Both the position numbers and the translations under genes were made by a program. Positions 44,376 to 52,926 of a stretch of DNA of 64,000 nt are shown piece after piece. The DNA comes from Streptomyces spectabilis (lineage in GTDB: Bacteria; Actinomycetota; Actinomycetes; Streptomycetales; Streptomycetaceae): NCBI RefSeq assembly GCF_008704795.1, contig NZ_CP023690.1:7202501-7266500 (forward strand), in the 5' to 3' direction. The notes under the pieces were generated by a model that was given only the letters and a program-made list of their open reading frames with translations, was not told the DNA's origin and ran no database searches. Numbering within the stretch: position 1 is the first letter of the stretch; the number at the start of each line of letters is the position of its first letter.

Positions 44376-45173
44376 TCAATGACCCTGTTGGCGCGTGGAC
44401 CGGTAGCCGTCGAGGTTCGGGTCCCGGTGCGAGAGCGCGGCGCGCAGGCCCGGGTCGTTCAGGGCGCGGACGCCGCGCACGGCCAGCGCCGTGAGGTCGT
44501 CGCGCGACGGCAGCGCGCCGAGCAGCCGCTGCCCGGCGGGCGACGCCCAGCGCGACGCGGGCACCTCGAAGCGGGCGATGGCCAGACAGCTCAGGGTGAG
44601 GAGCAGCGGCAGCGCGAACCACACCGCGACCGGCAGGTCGTCGCCCCGGCCCTGGCCGGGAAGGAGCGTCGCGCACGCGCCGAGCACGCCGATCGCGGCC
44701 GCCGCCGCGCGCACCTGCCGGAGCGCGCCCGCGATGCCCGACCACGAGCCGTCCGGCACCGCGAGGCCCGCCGCGACAAGCCGGTCGGCGAGGGCCCGCA
44801 CCGCGTCCGCGGTGGCCGTCGCCCGGCGCACCGGCGGGATCCGCGACTGTCCGCCGGGGCCGATCGCGCCGAGGACCGACCGCTCCATGTCGTCCGGGGC
44901 GTCCGGGCCGTCGCCGCCGACCGGGTCGACGACCGTGGCCCAGCCCGTGTGGGCGAGCAGCAGCCGCCGCCGTCGCGCCATCGACACCAGCGCCACGTCC
45001 GCCACGCGCCCGGGGCCGCCGGACAGGAACGCGGCCTCGTAGAGCGTGAGGCGGCGCGCGGGGCCGGGGCTCCTGGCCTCGGCGGCCGCGGCGTGGACGG
45101 CGGCCAGGCACAGCCGCCCGCAGGACAGGGCGGCGACGGTGCAGGCGAGGAGCAGCAGCGGAACCCAGAACAT
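44376..45173 (-). CDS. TIGR04222-domain membrane protein (no Cys tail)
   Basis: 265 aa. An N-terminal membrane segment (2-18), the family hallmark LYEAAFLSGGPGRVADVAL (44-62), and two more membrane segments near 155-200. The C-terminus is short and hydrophilic (NLDGYRSTRQQGH) without the Gly/Cys tail of the paralogue two genes upstream. ATG 45173 is used; GTG 45206 is possible and neither has a good ribosome site. Last gene of the duplicated DUF4142/TIGR04222 module. Function unknown. Confidence 0.75.
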   Translation of the reverse strand: MFWVPLLLLACTVAALSCGRLCLAAVHAAAAEARSPGPARRLTLYEAAFLSGGPGRVADVALVSMARRRRLLLAHTGWATVVDPVGGDGPDAPDDMERSVLGAIGPGGQSRIPPVRRATATADAVRALADRLVAAGLAVPDGSWSGIAGALRQVRAAAAAIGVLGACATLLPGQGRGDDLPVAVWFALPLLLTLSCLAIARFEVPASRWASPAGQRLLGALPSRDDLTALAVRGVRALNDPGLRAALSHRDPNLDGYRSTRQQGH

Positions 45174-45245
45174 GCCGGTGTTTCTATGTGAAGCTCCGGT
45201 GACCACGCCAGGGGATTTCCAGGATGTGGACGAGGATCACAGCCC

Positions 45246-46070
45246 TCAGGGCCGGGGCCTCGGCCGGGACACGGCGGGCGGCAGGGTGAAGCTCGGCGTC
45301 GGCGTCACCGGCGCCGCGGCGGGCGGCGAGCCGTCCACCGGGCCCGGCGGCGCGGGGGAGCGGGTCGCGGGCTGCGGGCCCGAGGTCGCGGCGTCGCGGG
45401 CGAGCCGGTCGAAGTCCACGAGCCCGGTGGCCTCCAGGACCTTGATGTGGTCGAGGACCGTGGTGTTCGCGTCGTCGGCGAGGGCCCGCACGAGGGAGTT
45501 GCGGGTGGTGGCGCGGACCTGGGCGACGACGGCGAAGACCTTGCCGTGCGCGAGCCGCAGGACGTTCGCGAACCTCTCGTCGTACGCCGCGCCGCGCGCC
45601 GCGCTCAGCTCGGCCAGCCAGCGCCGCTGCTGGCCCGTGGGCTGGCTGGGCAGTTCGAGCCGCAGCTGGGACGCGACCTCGCGGACGCGCGCGTCGAGGA
45701 AGGTGTGCCCCTCCACGAGGTGCTCGCCCGCGGTGTGCACGGCCCCGGTGGTGCCGCGCTCCCCGGCCTGCTGGCCCGCGGGCAGCTCCCACAGGCCCGC
45801 GAGCCGCACCTTGGTGATGAAGTCCCGGTCGAGCGCGGACAGCGGCCCGAACTCGGTCGACTCGGTCTGGGCGTTGAGAGTGTCCAGGCCGGTGCCCGAC
45901 CGGTCCTCGTAGGACCACACGGGGAAGACAAGCGCGGCCAGGGTGACGACGAGCCCCACGAGGACGAGCCCGCTGCCGCTGATGAGCCCGCCGCCGCGGG
46001 TGAGTCCGCCGCCGCGGGTGAGTCCGCCGCCGCGGGTGAGTCCGCTGCCGCGGATGAATCGGGATCGCAT
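45246..46070 (-). CDS. DUF4142 protein with N-terminal hexapeptide repeats
   Basis: 274 aa. A cytoplasmic leader made of about five RGGGLT-type hexapeptides, one membrane anchor (LVLVGLVVTLAALVFPVW), a helical DUF4142 domain outside (about 60-215) and a Pro-rich tail. The core is clearly paralogous to the protein encoded at 48808-49590: both share DRSGTG, KVRLAGLWELPAGQQA and TRNSLVR. DUF4142 proteins are ferritin-like helical bundles of unknown role. ATG with GGAGG 5 bases upstream. The second copy lacks the repeats. Confidence 0.75.
   Translation of the reverse strand: MRSRFIRGSGLTRGGGLTRGGGLTRGGGLISGSGLVLVGLVVTLAALVFPVWSYEDRSGTGLDTLNAQTESTEFGPLSALDRDFITKVRLAGLWELPAGQQAGERGTTGAVHTAGEHLVEGHTFLDARVREVASQLRLELPSQPTGQQRRWLAELSAARGAAYDERFANVLRLAHGKVFAVVAQVRATTRNSLVRALADDANTTVLDHIKVLEATGLVDFDRLARDAATSGPQPATRSPAPPGPVDGSPPAAAPVTPTPSFTLPPAVSRPRPRP
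45965..46054 (-). repeat. 18-bp tandem repeat inside the DUF4142 gene
   Basis: About five in-frame units of TGAGTCCGCCGCCGCGGG (plus-strand reading). Three are near-identical and the outer two diverged. They encode RG[GS]GLT hexapeptides on the minus strand. Confidence 0.85.
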
Positions 46071-46252
46071 GAAGCCTCCAGTAGCGCCTGTGCACGCTAG
46101 TGCGTGCCGGAGGCCGGGGGCCGCGATACCGCGCGAGGTACGTCAACGTCCGTACGGGGGCGTGCACTTGGTGCGGTCGTACGCCCCGTGGGATGCGGCA
46201 GGGGCGGTCGCGGGGGCACCTCGGCGGTGGCGCGTCGGCCGTGCCCCGGCGG

Positions 46253-47308
46253 TCAGTCGCCTCCGCCGCCTCCACCGCCGCAGCCGCCCCCGCAGCCGCC
46301 TCCGCCGCAGCCGCTCCCGCCGCTGCCGCAGCCGGATCCGCCGCGGCTGTCGCCCTCGCCGTCGCGGTTCGCGGTGCCGCAGCTCGGACCGCCGCAGCCG
46401 GTGCCGCCCGCGCACCAGGCGACGGGGGCGCCGGTCCACAGGCCGGTGACTCCGGAGGGCGCGGGGGAGGCAGCGACGGGCACGGCGGGCGGATGGCCGA
46501 CGCGCAGCCGCCGTGCCTGCGCGAGCTGCTTGCGCAGCTCGGTGTCCTCGACGCCGCGCAGGCCGCGCACGGCGACCGCGTGCGCGGCGCCGCCCTCCTC
46601 CTTGCGGGTACGGACGCGGTGCAGGCGCAGCGCGAAGCGGCCCCGCGCGGTCGCCCGGTCCCTGGCCACCCGGGAGCAGAGGACACCGACGGCGCCACCG
46701 AGCAGGACCACGATGACCACCTGGAGGTCCGAATAGGTGGAGTTGGACCGGCCGATCGAGGACGTCGCGGCGAGCACCAGGCTGAGCGGAACGCCCGCGA
46801 CGCACAGGAACAGATACGCGGTGATCCGGCGCCGCCAGGGCCGCAGCGGCCCCGGCGGCACCATCAGGCCGCGGGCGGCGAGCCCGTCCCCGAGGCCCTG
46901 CACGGCCGGGGCGCGCATCACCGCGGCGCGCAGCCCGTGCAGGGCGCCGCTGGGCGCGGCGGCGTACGTGGCGAGCACCGCGGCCTCCACCGGGTGCCGG
47001 GCCGCGGCGCCCGGGGCGACACCGGTGAGGCCGGGGTGCGTGACCAGGAGGCGGCCGTCCTCGTGCAGGGCGGCGAGCGCGGCGTCGGCGACCCGGCCGG
47101 GCCCGCCCGCCAGGAAGGCGGCCTCGTACGCGTCGTCCAAGGAGCCGTGGGGCGGTTTCGCGCGGCCGTGCCCCGGGCGCCGCCGGGTCAGGAGGACCCC
47201 GGCGACGACGGCGGCGCACGAGGCGGCGACGAGCAGGACGTAGCAGCCGGCGAGGGCCTCGGCGGCCGCGTCGGACAGGGCGGTCTGTGTCAGGTGGGTG
47301 CGGTGCAT
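46253..47308 (-). CDS. TIGR04222 membrane protein with Gly/Cys-rich C-terminal tail
   Basis: 351 aa. Three membrane segments (about 22-40, 163-181, 196-212) and the family hallmark YEAAFLAGGPGRVADAAL (61-78). From residue 295 the chain is a low-complexity tail with seven Cys (299, 305, 310, 327, 334, 339, 343) set in Gly/Ser. It ends in a run of Gly and Asp. The gene lies 49 bp after a DUF692/MNIO enzyme gene; MNIO enzymes oxidise Cys residues in peptide substrates, so the tail is a candidate substrate. This is inference. ATG start with a G-rich ribosome site. Confidence 0.8.
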   Translation of the reverse strand: MHRTHLTQTALSDAAAEALAGCYVLLVAASCAAVVAGVLLTRRRPGHGRAKPPHGSLDDAYEAAFLAGGPGRVADAALAALHEDGRLLVTHPGLTGVAPGAAARHPVEAAVLATYAAAPSGALHGLRAAVMRAPAVQGLGDGLAARGLMVPPGPLRPWRRRITAYLFLCVAGVPLSLVLAATSSIGRSNSTYSDLQVVIVVLLGGAVGVLCSRVARDRATARGRFALRLHRVRTRKEEGGAAHAVAVRGLRGVEDTELRKQLAQARRLRVGHPPAVPVAASPAPSGVTGLWTGAPVAWCAGGTGCGGPSCGTANRDGEGDSRGGSGCGSGGSGCGGGGCGGGCGGGGGGGD

Positions 47309-47357
47309 GGCTGGTCCCCCGATGTGCGGTGGTGCGTCGTCGGTGCGGGGCGCCGCG

Positions 47358-48692
47358 TCAGCGGAGTGCCTGGCCGCGGCGCAGCGCGAGCCGCGCCGTA
47401 CGCAGCCAGCGCGTCACCGGACGCCCCTGGAGGGGGCGCGGACCGGAGCGGTCCAGCCACCAGTGGGTGAGGCGGCCGCGTGCCGCGGCGTCCTCGGGCC
47501 GGCCCGCGAGCAGCAGGTGTTCGGCGAAGGTCAGCGCGTCCCGGCGGTAGCCCGCCGTCATCGGACGCCCCGCGGCGTACGCGCGGAACTCGCCGCGGTA
47601 CGCCTTCCCGAGGATCTCCGGCAGCTCCGGCGCGACCTTCGCCACGACGTCCGCCCGCTTGGCGGCGAGCGCCCGGCTCTGCACGGCGAGCCGCGCCCGG
47701 TCGAAGCCCTCCGGCGCGGGCGTCCCCGCGACGAGCGCGGACAGGAGCGACGCCTGCGCGAGCGCCACGCTCTCGCGGGCGGTGGCGAGGTCCCCGACGT
47801 CCGCGGACTCCGGGGACCCGGCGGGGGCGGCGCGGTCCCCGGGGGCGGTCCGGGCGGCGCGGTCCGCGGCGCCCTTCACCACCGTGGCGCGGATCGCGTC
47901 CAGTTCGCGTTCCAGCTCGCCCGGCTCGGGGAAGTTCTCGTCCCGCTCCAGGAGCACGCCCGGCGGATCCGTGCGCGCGGCCAGGTCCGCGAGGACGTCG
48001 AGGACCGGCTGCGGCACCGGGTGCGCGTGGCTGTCGTGCCAGACGCCGTCGCGCTCGAAGCCGCCCGCCACGTGCACGTACGCGAGGGCCTCCACGGGCA
48101 GTTCGGCCAGCGCCTCGGCCGGGTCCTCGCCGCGGTTGACGTGGTTGGTGTGCAGGTTCGCGACGTCGATGAGCAGCCGTACGCCGGTCCGCTCGACCAG
48201 CTCGTAGAGGAACTGCCCCTCCGTCATCTCCTCGCCCGGCCAGGAGATCAGGGCCGCGATGTTCTCCACGGCGAGCGGCACGGGCAGGGCGTCCTGCGCG
48301 ATCCGGACGTTCTCGCACAGCACGGCGAGCGCGTCCCGGGTGCGCGGCACCGGCAGCAGGTGCCCCGCTTCGAGCGGCTGCGAGACGGTGAGCGGCCCCC
48401 CGGCCCGTACGAACGCGATGTGCTCGGTGACCAGCGGCGCGCCCAGAGCCTCGGCGCGCTCCGCGAGCGCGGCGAGGCGCCCCTCGTCCGGCCGGTCGGC
48501 GCCGCCGAGCCCCAGCGAGACGCCGTGCGGCACGACCGTGACGCCGCGCTCGCGCAGCCGCGTCAGGGACGCGGGCAGATGCCCCGGGCAGACGTTCTCC
48601 GCCACGACCTCGACCCAGTCGACGCCGGGCATGCGCTCCACGGCGTCCGCGATCTCCGGCCGCCAGCCGATCCCCGTACCCAACCGCACCAT
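47358..48692 (-). CDS. DUF692 (MNIO) enzyme fused to a partner-like C-terminal domain
   Basis: 444 aa. Residues 1-280 form the DUF692 TIM barrel of multinuclear non-haem iron oxidases (MbnB, TglH group). Likely metal ligands: His56 ([10 protein letters not shown]), His91 (TEHIAF), Glu143 (VENIAA), Asp176/His181 ([10 protein letters not shown]), His207 (YVHVAGG), His222/His224 (DSHAHP) and Glu249 (LERD). Residues about 290-444 are a helical domain ([33 protein letters not shown]) reminiscent of the separate partner proteins that present the peptide in other MNIO systems. It corresponds, from memory, to S. coelicolor SCO6045. Substrate unknown; the adjacent Cys-rich tail is the obvious candidate. 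Confidence 0.88.
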   Translation of the reverse strand: MVRLGTGIGWRPEIADAVERMPGVDWVEVVAENVCPGHLPASLTRLRERGVTVVPHGVSLGLGGADRPDEGRLAALAERAEALGAPLVTEHIAFVRAGGPLTVSQPLEAGHLLPVPRTRDALAVLCENVRIAQDALPVPLAVENIAALISWPGEEMTEGQFLYELVERTGVRLLIDVANLHTNHVNRGEDPAEALAELPVEALAYVHVAGGFERDGVWHDSHAHPVPQPVLDVLADLAARTDPPGVLLERDENFPEPGELERELDAIRATVVKGAADRAARTAPGDRAAPAGSPESADVGDLATARESVALAQASLLSALVAGTPAPEGFDRARLAVQSRALAAKRADVVAKVAPELPEILGKAYRGEFRAYAAGRPMTAGYRRDALTFAEHLLLAGRPEDAAARGRLTHWWLDRSGPRPLQGRPVTRWLRTARLALRRGQALR

Positions 48693-48807
48693 GATTCCCC
48701 CCGTGTCCCGTTACCTCGTCCTCGTGACGCGCCTTCGCATCCTCCTTCGACGTCGGAGTCATGGCCCCGTCAGGGTCGCGCGAACCTTCTGATCAGCGGG
48801 TTCAGAG

Positions 48808-49590
48808 CTACATTTGAGGTTCGGGCCGGTCGGTGTTGACGGTGCCCGGGGCCCCGGGCGAGGGCCGTGAGGTGCCGGAGGTGTCGCCGGTCGGACCGGC
48901 GGGGGCGGGCTCCGGGGGGCGGCCGCTCGGCGGCGGCGGTCCGGTGGGGCTGGCCGTGGCGGTCGCGGCGTTGCCGTTCGCGATCGCGTCGAAGTCCACG
49001 AAGCCGGTGCCCTCCAGCATGGTGATGTGGTCGAGGACCGTCTGGTTGGCGTCCGACGCGAGCTGGCGCACGAGGGAGTTGCGGGTGCTGTCCCGCACCT
49101 GCGCGATCAGGCTGAAGACCTTGCCGTGCGCGACGCGCAGCAGGTTCGCGAACTTGCGCTGGTACGTCTCGCCGCTCGCCTCGGTCAGCTCCTTGAGCCA
49201 GCCCTGCTGCTGCTCGCTCGGCTGGTTGGGCAGCTCCACGTTCAGCTGCGCCGCGATGCCGCGCACCCGCTCGTCGAGGTCGGTGTGCCCGACGATCAGG
49301 TGGTCACCGGCCTCTTTGATGGCTTTGGTGGGCGCGCGCTCCACGGCCTGCTGCCCGGCCGGCAGCTCCCAGAGCCCGGCGAGCCGCACCTTCACGAGGA
49401 ACTCCCGGTCGGTGGCCGACAGCGGGCCCCAACGCGTCGACACGCTCCCGGCGTTGAGGTTCGCCTGGCCCGTGCCGGAGCGGTCGGCGTACGACCACAC
49501 GGGGAAGGCGAGCGCCCCCACGGTGACGACGAGAGCCGCGATGATCAGGGCCGTACCGTTGATGTGCCTGATGGGCATAGTGCGCCGCAA
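48808..49590 (-). CDS. DUF4142 protein, first gene of the DUF692 module
   Basis: About 260 aa. A short N-terminus, a membrane anchor (TALIIAALVVTVGALAFPVW), an outside helical DUF4142 domain and a Pro/Gly/Thr-rich tail. TTG 49590 has GGGAGG 4 bases upstream; the in-frame ATG at 49578 is 16 bases from it. Paralogous to the protein at 45246-46070 but lacking its repeats. A 115-bp gap precedes the DUF692 gene. It probably heads the five-gene group, with a palindrome in its promoter region. Confidence 0.75.
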   Translation of the reverse strand: MRRTMPIRHINGTALIIAALVVTVGALAFPVWSYADRSGTGQANLNAGSVSTRWGPLSATDREFLVKVRLAGLWELPAGQQAVERAPTKAIKEAGDHLIVGHTDLDERVRGIAAQLNVELPNQPSEQQQGWLKELTEASGETYQRKFANLLRVAHGKVFSLIAQVRDSTRNSLVRQLASDANQTVLDHITMLEGTGFVDFDAIANGNAATATASPTGPPPPSGRPPEPAPAGPTGDTSGTSRPSPGAPGTVNTDRPEPQM

Positions 49591-49620
49591 GGTGCCTCCC
49601 GGGCCGCAACATGACTGCTG

Positions 49621-49635
49621 ACCAAGCCGCTTGGT
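49621..49635. promoter_or_regulatory. Perfect palindrome upstream of the DUF4142-DUF692 module
   Basis: ACCAAGC-C-GCTTGGT, 7-bp arms with one central base, 31 bp upstream of the first gene of the module. A candidate operator; the regulator is unknown. Confidence 0.45.
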
Positions 49636-49826
49636 GGTACGGGAAGGTACGGGAGGGGCGGGGCAGCCGTTCACGACAGTGCCCGGCTGTGACGGGAGTC
49701 ACCCGCCGCCCTGGAGTGTCACCGGCGCGGGCCCCGGCGCATGTGGGAACTCCACAAGCGCGGCCCGGGTCTTTCGTACCTGGCCGCACTCGTACGGATC
49801 CGGGCCGGGCGGCTGGAATTTGACGC

Positions 49827-50297
49827 ATGGCCGACACGCCCGGCGAACCCAGTGCCACACTCCGTGCCAGGGGCCCGCGGGGGCCGGAGTGCCCCCTGCG
49901 CGCCGAGGCCGTGCGGCTGCGCGACGAGGCGACGCTGCGGGTGCGGCTCGCGGACCGCAGGGCGCTGTGGTGGGCGGTGGTCGACGTCGTCCTCGGCTTC
50001 CCCGCCGCCCTGCTCGCCGGGGTCTCCGGTGCTGCGGGCCTCGCCACGGCGGACGCCCGGGTGCCCGCGGCCTTCCTCGCGCTGTTCTCCGCGGGCCTCG
50101 CCGCCGGGGCGGGCTTCCTGCGCAGCGACACCCGTCGCGTCGCCAACAAGCGTGCCCGCAAGGCCTGGGCGGCCGTGCAGGACGAGGCGGCCATCGCCCT
50201 CGCGCACGACCGCGTGGACGACGACGCGATGCGCGTCCTCTGCGAGAAGCGCCAGGCGGCGCTGTCGGCGTACGAGGGCGACGACGGCCCGAGGTAG
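49827..50297 (+). CDS. Small two-span membrane protein
   Basis: 156 aa. A basic helical N-terminus (to residue 47), two membrane segments (48-70, 79-97), and a helical cytoplasmic C-terminus (KRARKAWAAVQDEAAIALAH). The helix-TM-TM-helix layout recalls SLATT-type proteins, but similarity is too weak to assign. ATG start preceded by TTTGACGC and only a weak ribosome site. No functional partner is adjacent. Function unknown. Confidence 0.65.
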   Translation: MADTPGEPSATLRARGPRGPECPLRAEAVRLRDEATLRVRLADRRALWWAVVDVVLGFPAALLAGVSGAAGLATADARVPAAFLALFSAGLAAGAGFLRSDTRRVANKRARKAWAAVQDEAAIALAHDRVDDDAMRVLCEKRQAALSAYEGDDGPR

Positions 50298-50389
50298 CCC
50301 GGCGGGGCCCGCCGCCCGGCGAGGTGCCCCGCCGCGCGGGGTGGCCGACGCCGCGGCGCACACCCGGCCGGGCCCGGCGTGGAGTGGTG

Positions 50390-50457
50390 CGGCTGGGTGG
50401 GTGGTGCCGCCGCTGCCGCGGCGGTGGTTTCCCGCCCGCCCACCCGTACCTCCCGGG
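50390..50457. repeat. Dispersed copy of the GC-rich hairpin repeat
   Basis: GGGTGGGTGGTGCCGCCG, then the core CCGCTGCCGCGGCGG (50410-50424), then TTTCCCGCCCGCCCACCC. This is the same element as the tandem pair at 18561-18760, over 31 kb away. The rest of the 50298-50576 gap shows nothing else. Confidence 0.75.
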
Positions 50458-50576
50458 CCTCGGCGGCCGGGCCAGGCCCGTGTCCCTCTCCGGGAAGCGG
50501 CGGGTCGTGGTGTCGCGCGTGAGCGCCGCGGCACCGGGCAGTCGGGGCGTGGGCCGGGGCGAGTTCGTCGCGTCGG

Positions 50577-51296
50577 TCAGGGGGTCCGTAGGGCGGGGTG
50601 GTCGGCGACCACCGTGCAGGAGCCGGGGGCGATCTCCGTGTAGCCCGCGTCCCGTACCACCGGCAGGCCGCTGAGGGTCAACTCCCGCCAGCGGGACGCG
50701 GGCGCGGTCCGTACCGCCAGGGGGAAACCGGCGTCCCGCCACGCCGTCCGGTCCGCCGCCGTCAGGTCCCACCAGGCGAGCTGCGCGCCGTGGCCCGCCT
50801 GCGCCATCGCCTTGCCCGCCGACATCGTCACCTCGGGGCTCAGCCAGAGCACCGGCGTGCCCGGCTCCGGGGCCACCGGCGGCTCCGGGTCCTCCAGGTC
50901 CGTGCCCGACACCTGGAGACGGGCCAGGTCCTTGGGCCAGCCGTCGAGGGGGACCGGCGGATAGACGCGGACCTCGGCCGCCCCGCCCGCCACCGTGATG
51001 CCGTCGAGGGCTTCCGCGCGGCGCCACTCCGCGCCCCGCGCCCTGCGCACCACCTTGCGGATGCGGGCGTCCTGCCAGTCCCGCACGGCCGTCGCCCACG
51101 CGCCGTCGCCGAGGGAGCGCTCGTCGCTGAGGATCGTCAGGACCGCGCGCGCCGCCGTCTCCAGGGCGTCCGTACGCGCCGGGGGAGCCGCCTTCTCGAT
51201 GCGGGCCACCAGGGGCAGCACGTACTGCGGCGCCTCGTCGCGCGCGGTCGGCTCGGCACGGAAGGGGCTGTCGATCTGGGGTTCGTAAGCGCTCAC
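50577..51296 (-). CDS. PTH2-type peptidyl-tRNA hydrolase domain protein
   Basis: 239 aa. The C-terminal 90 residues carry the PTH2 motif MSAGKAMAQAGHGAQLAWW (158-176) and a matching end (IAPGSCTVVADH). Archaeal and eukaryotic PTH2 proteins are about 120 aa. Here an N-terminal helical domain of about 140 residues is added (ETAARAVLTILSDE, RKVVRRARGAEWRRAEAL). May recycle peptidyl-tRNA or act on another aminoacyl substrate. GTG start giving MSAYEPQIDSPF. Divergent from the ABC exporter pair. Confidence 0.75.
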   Translation of the reverse strand: MSAYEPQIDSPFRAEPTARDEAPQYVLPLVARIEKAAPPARTDALETAARAVLTILSDERSLGDGAWATAVRDWQDARIRKVVRRARGAEWRRAEALDGITVAGGAAEVRVYPPVPLDGWPKDLARLQVSGTDLEDPEPPVAPEPGTPVLWLSPEVTMSAGKAMAQAGHGAQLAWWDLTAADRTAWRDAGFPLAVRTAPASRWRELTLSGLPVVRDAGYTEIAPGSCTVVADHPALRTP

Positions 51297-51356
51297 CGAA
51301 CCAGTCTGCCAGGGACGCCGGACACCCCCCGGGGCCGGTGCGCGAGGATGAGCCGC

Positions 51357-52247
51357 ATGGGACGCACGGGAGACAGCGGCAGCGACCCCGCCGACGCCGC
51401 GATACGACTGCACGACGCCGGACGCCGCTACGGCCTGCGCGGCCCCTGGGTGCTGCGCGAGGTCGGCCTCGGCGTGCGCGCCGGGGCCCTGACCCGCGTC
51501 CAGGGCGCGAACGGCACCGGCAAGTCGACGCTCCTGCGGCTCCTCGCCCGCATCGACGCCCCGACCGAGGGCCGCGTCCACGGCCGCCCGCGCACCGCCT
51601 ACGTCCCCGAACGCTTCCCGGCCGCCCTGCCGTTCACCGCGGCCGACTACCTCACGCACATGGGCCGCGTGCACGGCCTGACCGGCGCGGCCGCGGCCCG
51701 GCGCGCCCACGAGTGGCTCGACCGCTTCGGCGCCGGTGCCCACGCGCGCACGCCCCTGCCCGAACTGTCCAAGGGCAGCAGCCAGAAGGTCGCCGTCGCC
51801 CAGGCCCTGCTCGCCGAACCGGGCCTGCTCGTCCTCGACGAGGCGTGGACGGGCCTGGACGCCGCCGCCCGCGACGTCCTCGACCGCGCCGTCGCCGAAC
51901 ACACCGCCACCGGCGGCGCCGTCGTCTTCGTCGACCACGACCCGCGACGGCTCGCGGGGCTCGCCGACGAGACGTACGAGATCTCCGGCACGGGCGTGCG
52001 CCGCCGTACGGAGCAGACCGCTCCGGCCCCGGCGGCCGCGGGCCCCACCGTGGTCATCGAGGTGCGCGGCCCGCTCGGCGCACGCCTTCCCCCCGGCCTG
52101 CCGGGGACGGCCGAGCCGGGCCCGGATGCGGACACCCGGCGCCTCCTCGTCGCGGCGCCGCAGTCGGACCTGGTGCTGCGGGAACTCCTGACGGCGAGCC
52201 CGCCCTGGCACGTCGTCGGCGTACGCGCGGCGGAGGAGCGGCGATGA
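51357..52247 (+). CDS. ABC transporter ATP-binding protein (exporter type)
   Basis: 296 aa ATPase with Walker A QGANGTGKST, a degenerate signature (LSKGSSQK in place of LSGGQ), Walker B LLVLDEAWTGLD and H-loop VDHD. Residues 230-296 form a C-terminal extension. The LSKGSSQK form is seen in bacterial CcmA/NatA-like exporter ATPases. It overlaps the following membrane gene by 4 bp (ATGA), forming a two-component exporter. ATG 51357 has AGGA 8 bases upstream. Substrate unknown. Confidence 0.82.
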   Translation: MGRTGDSGSDPADAAIRLHDAGRRYGLRGPWVLREVGLGVRAGALTRVQGANGTGKSTLLRLLARIDAPTEGRVHGRPRTAYVPERFPAALPFTAADYLTHMGRVHGLTGAAAARRAHEWLDRFGAGAHARTPLPELSKGSSQKVAVAQALLAEPGLLVLDEAWTGLDAAARDVLDRAVAEHTATGGAVVFVDHDPRRLAGLADETYEISGTGVRRRTEQTAPAPAAAGPTVVIEVRGPLGARLPPGLPGTAEPGPDADTRRLLVAAPQSDLVLRELLTASPPWHVVGVRAAEERR

Positions 52248-52915
52248 CGACGGCCCTGCTGCGGTACCAGACCGCCCTGCTGCTGCGCTCCCAGCGCTGG
52301 CTCGCGCCGGTCATCCTCTACGCGGTGTTCCTCGCCGTCGGCGTCCAGGGCGGCCAGCCCGTGCTCGACTCGCTCGCCTACGCGGCGGCGGCCCTGCTGC
52401 CCGTGACGGCCTGGCTCGTACGGATCTGCGTCACCAACGAACCACCGGCGGCGCGCGGTTGCACCGCGGCGGCCGCGGGGCCCGGGCGCGCGCACCTCGC
52501 CGCGCTGCTCACCGCCTTCCTGGCGGCGAGCGCCCTCGGGGCGGCGGCCGCCGCGGCCGTCGCCGTCATCAGCGACGCGGCGAGCACCGACCACCAGACC
52601 GCCGTGGCGCGCGGCCCCGCCGCCGCTGCGGGGCTGCTCGCGATGCTGGTCAGCGCCCTGCTCGGCACGGCCGTCGGCGCCCTCACCAGCAGGCCGCTGC
52701 TGCGCGCGCCGGGCCGGGCGGTCCCGGCCCTGCTGCTCGTCGGCCTGCTGGCCCTGGTGACCACGGGCTCGCCCGCCAAGTCGGTGCTCACCGACCTCAC
52801 GCGCGGTTCGCGCGAGGGCGTGGTGCCGGTGCCGGTGGGCGCGGTCGCGGCGGCCCTCGCCCTCGCCGCGGCGGCGGTGGCCCTCGCGTGCGGCCTCTGC
52901 GCCCGCCGGGAGTGA
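52244..52915 (+). CDS. ABC exporter membrane subunit
   Basis: 223 aa with about six hydrophobic segments (WLAPVILYAVFLAVGV, LLTAFLAASALGAAAAAAVA and others). Ala/Leu-rich. Start codon coupled to the ATPase stop. Pairs with the preceding ATPase as the permease of a small ABC-2-like exporter; similarity to named families is weak. No substrate clue from neighbours. Confidence 0.75.
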   Translation: MTTALLRYQTALLLRSQRWLAPVILYAVFLAVGVQGGQPVLDSLAYAAAALLPVTAWLVRICVTNEPPAARGCTAAAAGPGRAHLAALLTAFLAASALGAAAAAAVAVISDAASTDHQTAVARGPAAAAGLLAMLVSALLGTAVGALTSRPLLRAPGRAVPALLLVGLLALVTTGSPAKSVLTDLTRGSREGVVPVPVGAVAAALALAAAAVALACGLCARRE

Positions 52916-52926
52916 GCCCGGGGCCG

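Noticed and set aside
45965..46054. Short regular repeats considered as a CRISPR array
   Set aside because: Units are contiguous with no spacers, in frame and inside a coding sequence.
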